Shown piece after piece: positions 62,625 through 64,000 of a stretch of DNA of 64,000 bases (positions within the stretch are counted from its first letter, which is position 1; every line of letters begins with the position of its first letter). Source of the DNA: CAWHJN01 sp963829705 (GTDB lineage Bacteria > Bacteroidota > Rhodothermia > Rhodothermales > BA12); the NCBI GenBank assembly GCA_963829705.1, contig CAWHJN010000003.1, positions 248,001 to 312,000 on the forward strand, written 5' to 3'. The position numbers and the translations under genes are program-made. Under the pieces are notes generated by a model. The model had not been told where the DNA came from. It ran no database searches and saw only the letters and a list, made by a program, of their open reading frames with translations.

Positions 62625-62706
62625 GTGGGCTCGTTTGCCGGGTGGTTATCGCGTCTGGTAGCGAATCCAACCCTCGTAACCAACGCGACCCTCGACAAAC
62701 CTGAAT

Positions 62707-62973
62707 CTACACCGCCTCGACGCGGCGGATCTGCGGCACGCTGCGGCGCAGGGCCTGTTCGATGCCCGCGCGCAGCGTCATGGTGCTCATCGGGCACGAG
62801 CCGCACGCGCCCAGCATTTCGAGTTCGACGACCATGTCCGGCGTCACGTCGAGGAGGCGCACCGAGCCGCCGTCGGCCATGAGGTAGGGGCGGATGGAAT
62901 CGAGGGCTTCCTCGATCTGCCGGTGCAGTTCGGGATCGGCGTGCGGGGGGACGGGCGTGAAGGTCTCGGCCAT
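62707..62973 (-). CDS. NifU-like C-terminal-domain iron-sulfur scaffold protein
   Basis: An 88-residue protein equal to the C-terminal domain of NifU. IEEALDSIRPYLMADGGSVRLLDV, then VELEMLGACGSCPMSTMTLRAGIEQALR contains the CXXC pair that binds an Fe-S cluster. Such Nfu-type proteins carry clusters to apo-proteins. The ATG at 62973 gives the compact form; a longer frame upstream runs across the serpin gene. It follows the serpin gene in the same direction with a 56-base gap. Confidence 0.9.
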   Translation of the reverse strand: MAETFTPVPPHADPELHRQIEEALDSIRPYLMADGGSVRLLDVTPDMVVELEMLGACGSCPMSTMTLRAGIEQALRRSVPQIRRVEAV

Positions 62974-63029
62974 GACGAAAAAGGCGGCGGGATGGATGCC
63001 CGGGCCGTACGCCGCGCGTTTCAAAACGT

Positions 63030-64000
63030 TCAGCCCGTCGGGGCGAGGATGCGGCCCGCGAACAGGATGGCCCCCGTCGACACCTCGCGAAGCACGACGA
63101 CGTACGGGCGGTCCACGACGAACGGCGGAGGCGTGGCCGGGGCCGACGTGGTGCCAACGCCCACCACTGTCACGGCGGCGGCCTCGGTGCCTTTCTCGTT
63201 CATCTCGACGAACGTGTTCTGCTTCACGAACGAAATCGCCAGGCCGCCCGCGCCGTTGATGCCCCGGAAGTCGGCCCTGTCCGAGAACGCGATGCCCATT
63301 CCCATGCGGACGAGCGGCTCGTTGAGAAAGGCGCTGGCTTCCAGCTTCAAACGCGGCAGTCCGAGCTCCACCTTCGTCGGATGCAGCCCGCCAAGCACGC
63401 TTTGCCACACGTCGGCGTCGAGCGACTGCGCGAGCGCGTTCACGTCGCGGCCCGCGTCGGGCAGAAGGACGGTGAGGGCGTAGAGGCTATCGCCGTACGG
63501 CAAATCGAGCGCCTGGAACCCGTCGCCCCGGTAGTGCGCGAACGTGCCTTCCCGGTGCATCATCTTGACCGTTTGGGTGCTGCCGTCGCGCCGCGTGAAC
63601 GGCTCGTCCTTCGTGTCTTTCTCCTCGAAGGCATACCTCCAATCCGCCTTGAAATAGATCGCGTTCATGAGCGTCATCATCAGGTCGGGCGTGACCAGAT
63701 CGGGCGTCATGATGTTGTCGATGCGGCCGTTGGTGTGCGCTTTCGCCCAGTCGTTCATCGTCTTCGCGGCGCGCTCGGCGTCGTCGAAATCCAGCGACTC
63801 GACCGTCGCGTCGAAGCTCTGCCGGTTCGTCTCGACGAACGCCTGTTCGACCGCAAAGCCCTCGCGGCTGAAGATGCTGTTGGCGACGGTGAAGGTGACC
63901 CGGCGGTCCAGATTCGGCAGCAGGTCGAGGAGGCCCCGGTAGCCCGTGTTGATCTCGTCGGGCGTCATGCCGGTTTTGCCGAGCGTCGTTTCCATCGCCG
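63030..64000 (-). CDS. serpin-family protease inhibitor, N-terminal part outside the window
   Basis: The visible 323 residues are the main part of a serpin; the beginning lies beyond the right edge. Features: VTFTVANSIFSREGF, AKTMNDWAKAHTNGRIDNIM, MMTLMNAIYFKADWRYAFEEKDT, VKMMHREGTFAHYRGDGFQALDLPYG, and the hinge with reactive-centre loop NEKGTEAAAVTVVGVGTTSAP before PPPFVVDRPYVVVLRE. The hinge has the small residues (P15-Gly, P12 to P10 Ala) needed for inhibition. By the usual numbering P1-P1' would be Thr-Ser, suggesting an elastase- or subtilisin-like target. Whether it has a signal or lipobox cannot be seen. Confidence 0.9.
   Translation of the reverse strand, partial: AMETTLGKTGMTPDEINTGYRGLLDLLPNLDRRVTFTVANSIFSREGFAVEQAFVETNRQSFDATVESLDFDDAERAAKTMNDWAKAHTNGRIDNIMTPDLVTPDLMMTLMNAIYFKADWRYAFEEKDTKDEPFTRRDGSTQTVKMMHREGTFAHYRGDGFQALDLPYGDSLYALTVLLPDAGRDVNALAQSLDADVWQSVLGGLHPTKVELGLPRLKLEASAFLNEPLVRMGMGIAFSDRADFRGINGAGGLAISFVKQNTFVEMNEKGTEAAAVTVVGVGTTSAPATPPPFVVDRPYVVVLREVSTGAILFAGRILAPTG

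Overview
The window is about 64 kb of GC-rich, densely coding bacterial chromosome. Its gene content points to the Bacteroidota/Rhodothermota branch, probably something related to Rhodothermus or Salinibacter. The evidence is two TonB-dependent receptors with N-terminal CarboxypepD_reg-like domains, a PorV-type outer-membrane protein beside a large secreted protein with a type IX-like C-terminal domain, menaquinone genes, and promoter-like sites of the Bacteroidota form (TTG, about 20 bases, TAnnTTTG). Most starts lack a Shine-Dalgarno sequence. I assign no genus. I see no rRNA, tRNA, insertion sequence, prophage or CRISPR array.

Layout. 1-1.8 kb: the end of menC overlapping menE. 1.8-3.8 kb: a partner-switching module (STAS antagonist, HATPase, REC-PP2C phosphatase). 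3.9-6.5 kb: a reverse-strand operon of two microcompartment shell proteins, a YbbR-like protein (frameshifted) and an EamA-type transporter. 6.7-9.2 kb: a TonB-dependent receptor. 9.2-17.6 kb: a tightly overlapping envelope-glycan operon (YfhO-like membrane protein, two GT4 and one GT2 glycosyltransferases, a methyltransferase, a Wzx-like flippase). 17.8-28.6 kb: mainly housekeeping genes (gatC, plsC-like, ftsX, pheA, argS, glmS), with an outer-membrane protein, an esterase, a TIM-barrel isomerase-like protein and a DAHP-synthase homologue that has lost its catalytic motifs. 28.8-30.8 kb: a KaiC-like protein without a Walker A motif, facing a BLUF blue-light receptor. 30.8-33.0 kb: a seven-heme, TPR-containing lipoprotein.

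33.1-40.9 kb: a reverse-strand operon of a TonB receptor, a large secreted protein and a PorV-like protein, with a good promoter, a perfect ribosome-binding site, an internal hairpin and a terminator. 41.3-44.2 kb: an alpha/beta hydrolase and a LolD/MacB-type ABC pair. 44.4-47.8 kb: four envelope genes of unknown role, including a FecR-domain protein (frameshifted) and a BACON-like lipoprotein. 47.9-51.6 kb: full-length metH. 51.7-56.6 kb: small membrane and lipoproteins, bioY, folB, a DinB-like gene behind a heptanucleotide repeat, a methyltransferase, tryptophanase and a DUF4139 remnant. 56.7-60.0 kb: a beta-propeller/PP2C sensor. 60.3-64 kb: a lipoprotein with an SdrD_B-like domain, a DUF2461 protein, a NifU-like protein and a serpin cut by the window edge.

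The most interesting regions are the shell-protein pair without enzymes, the KaiC-like/BLUF pair, the DAHP-synthase pseudoenzyme and the unassigned envelope cluster. Four long genes each contain a net +1 frameshift. This looks more like consensus error in the assembly than biology, so those genes should be treated as probably intact.
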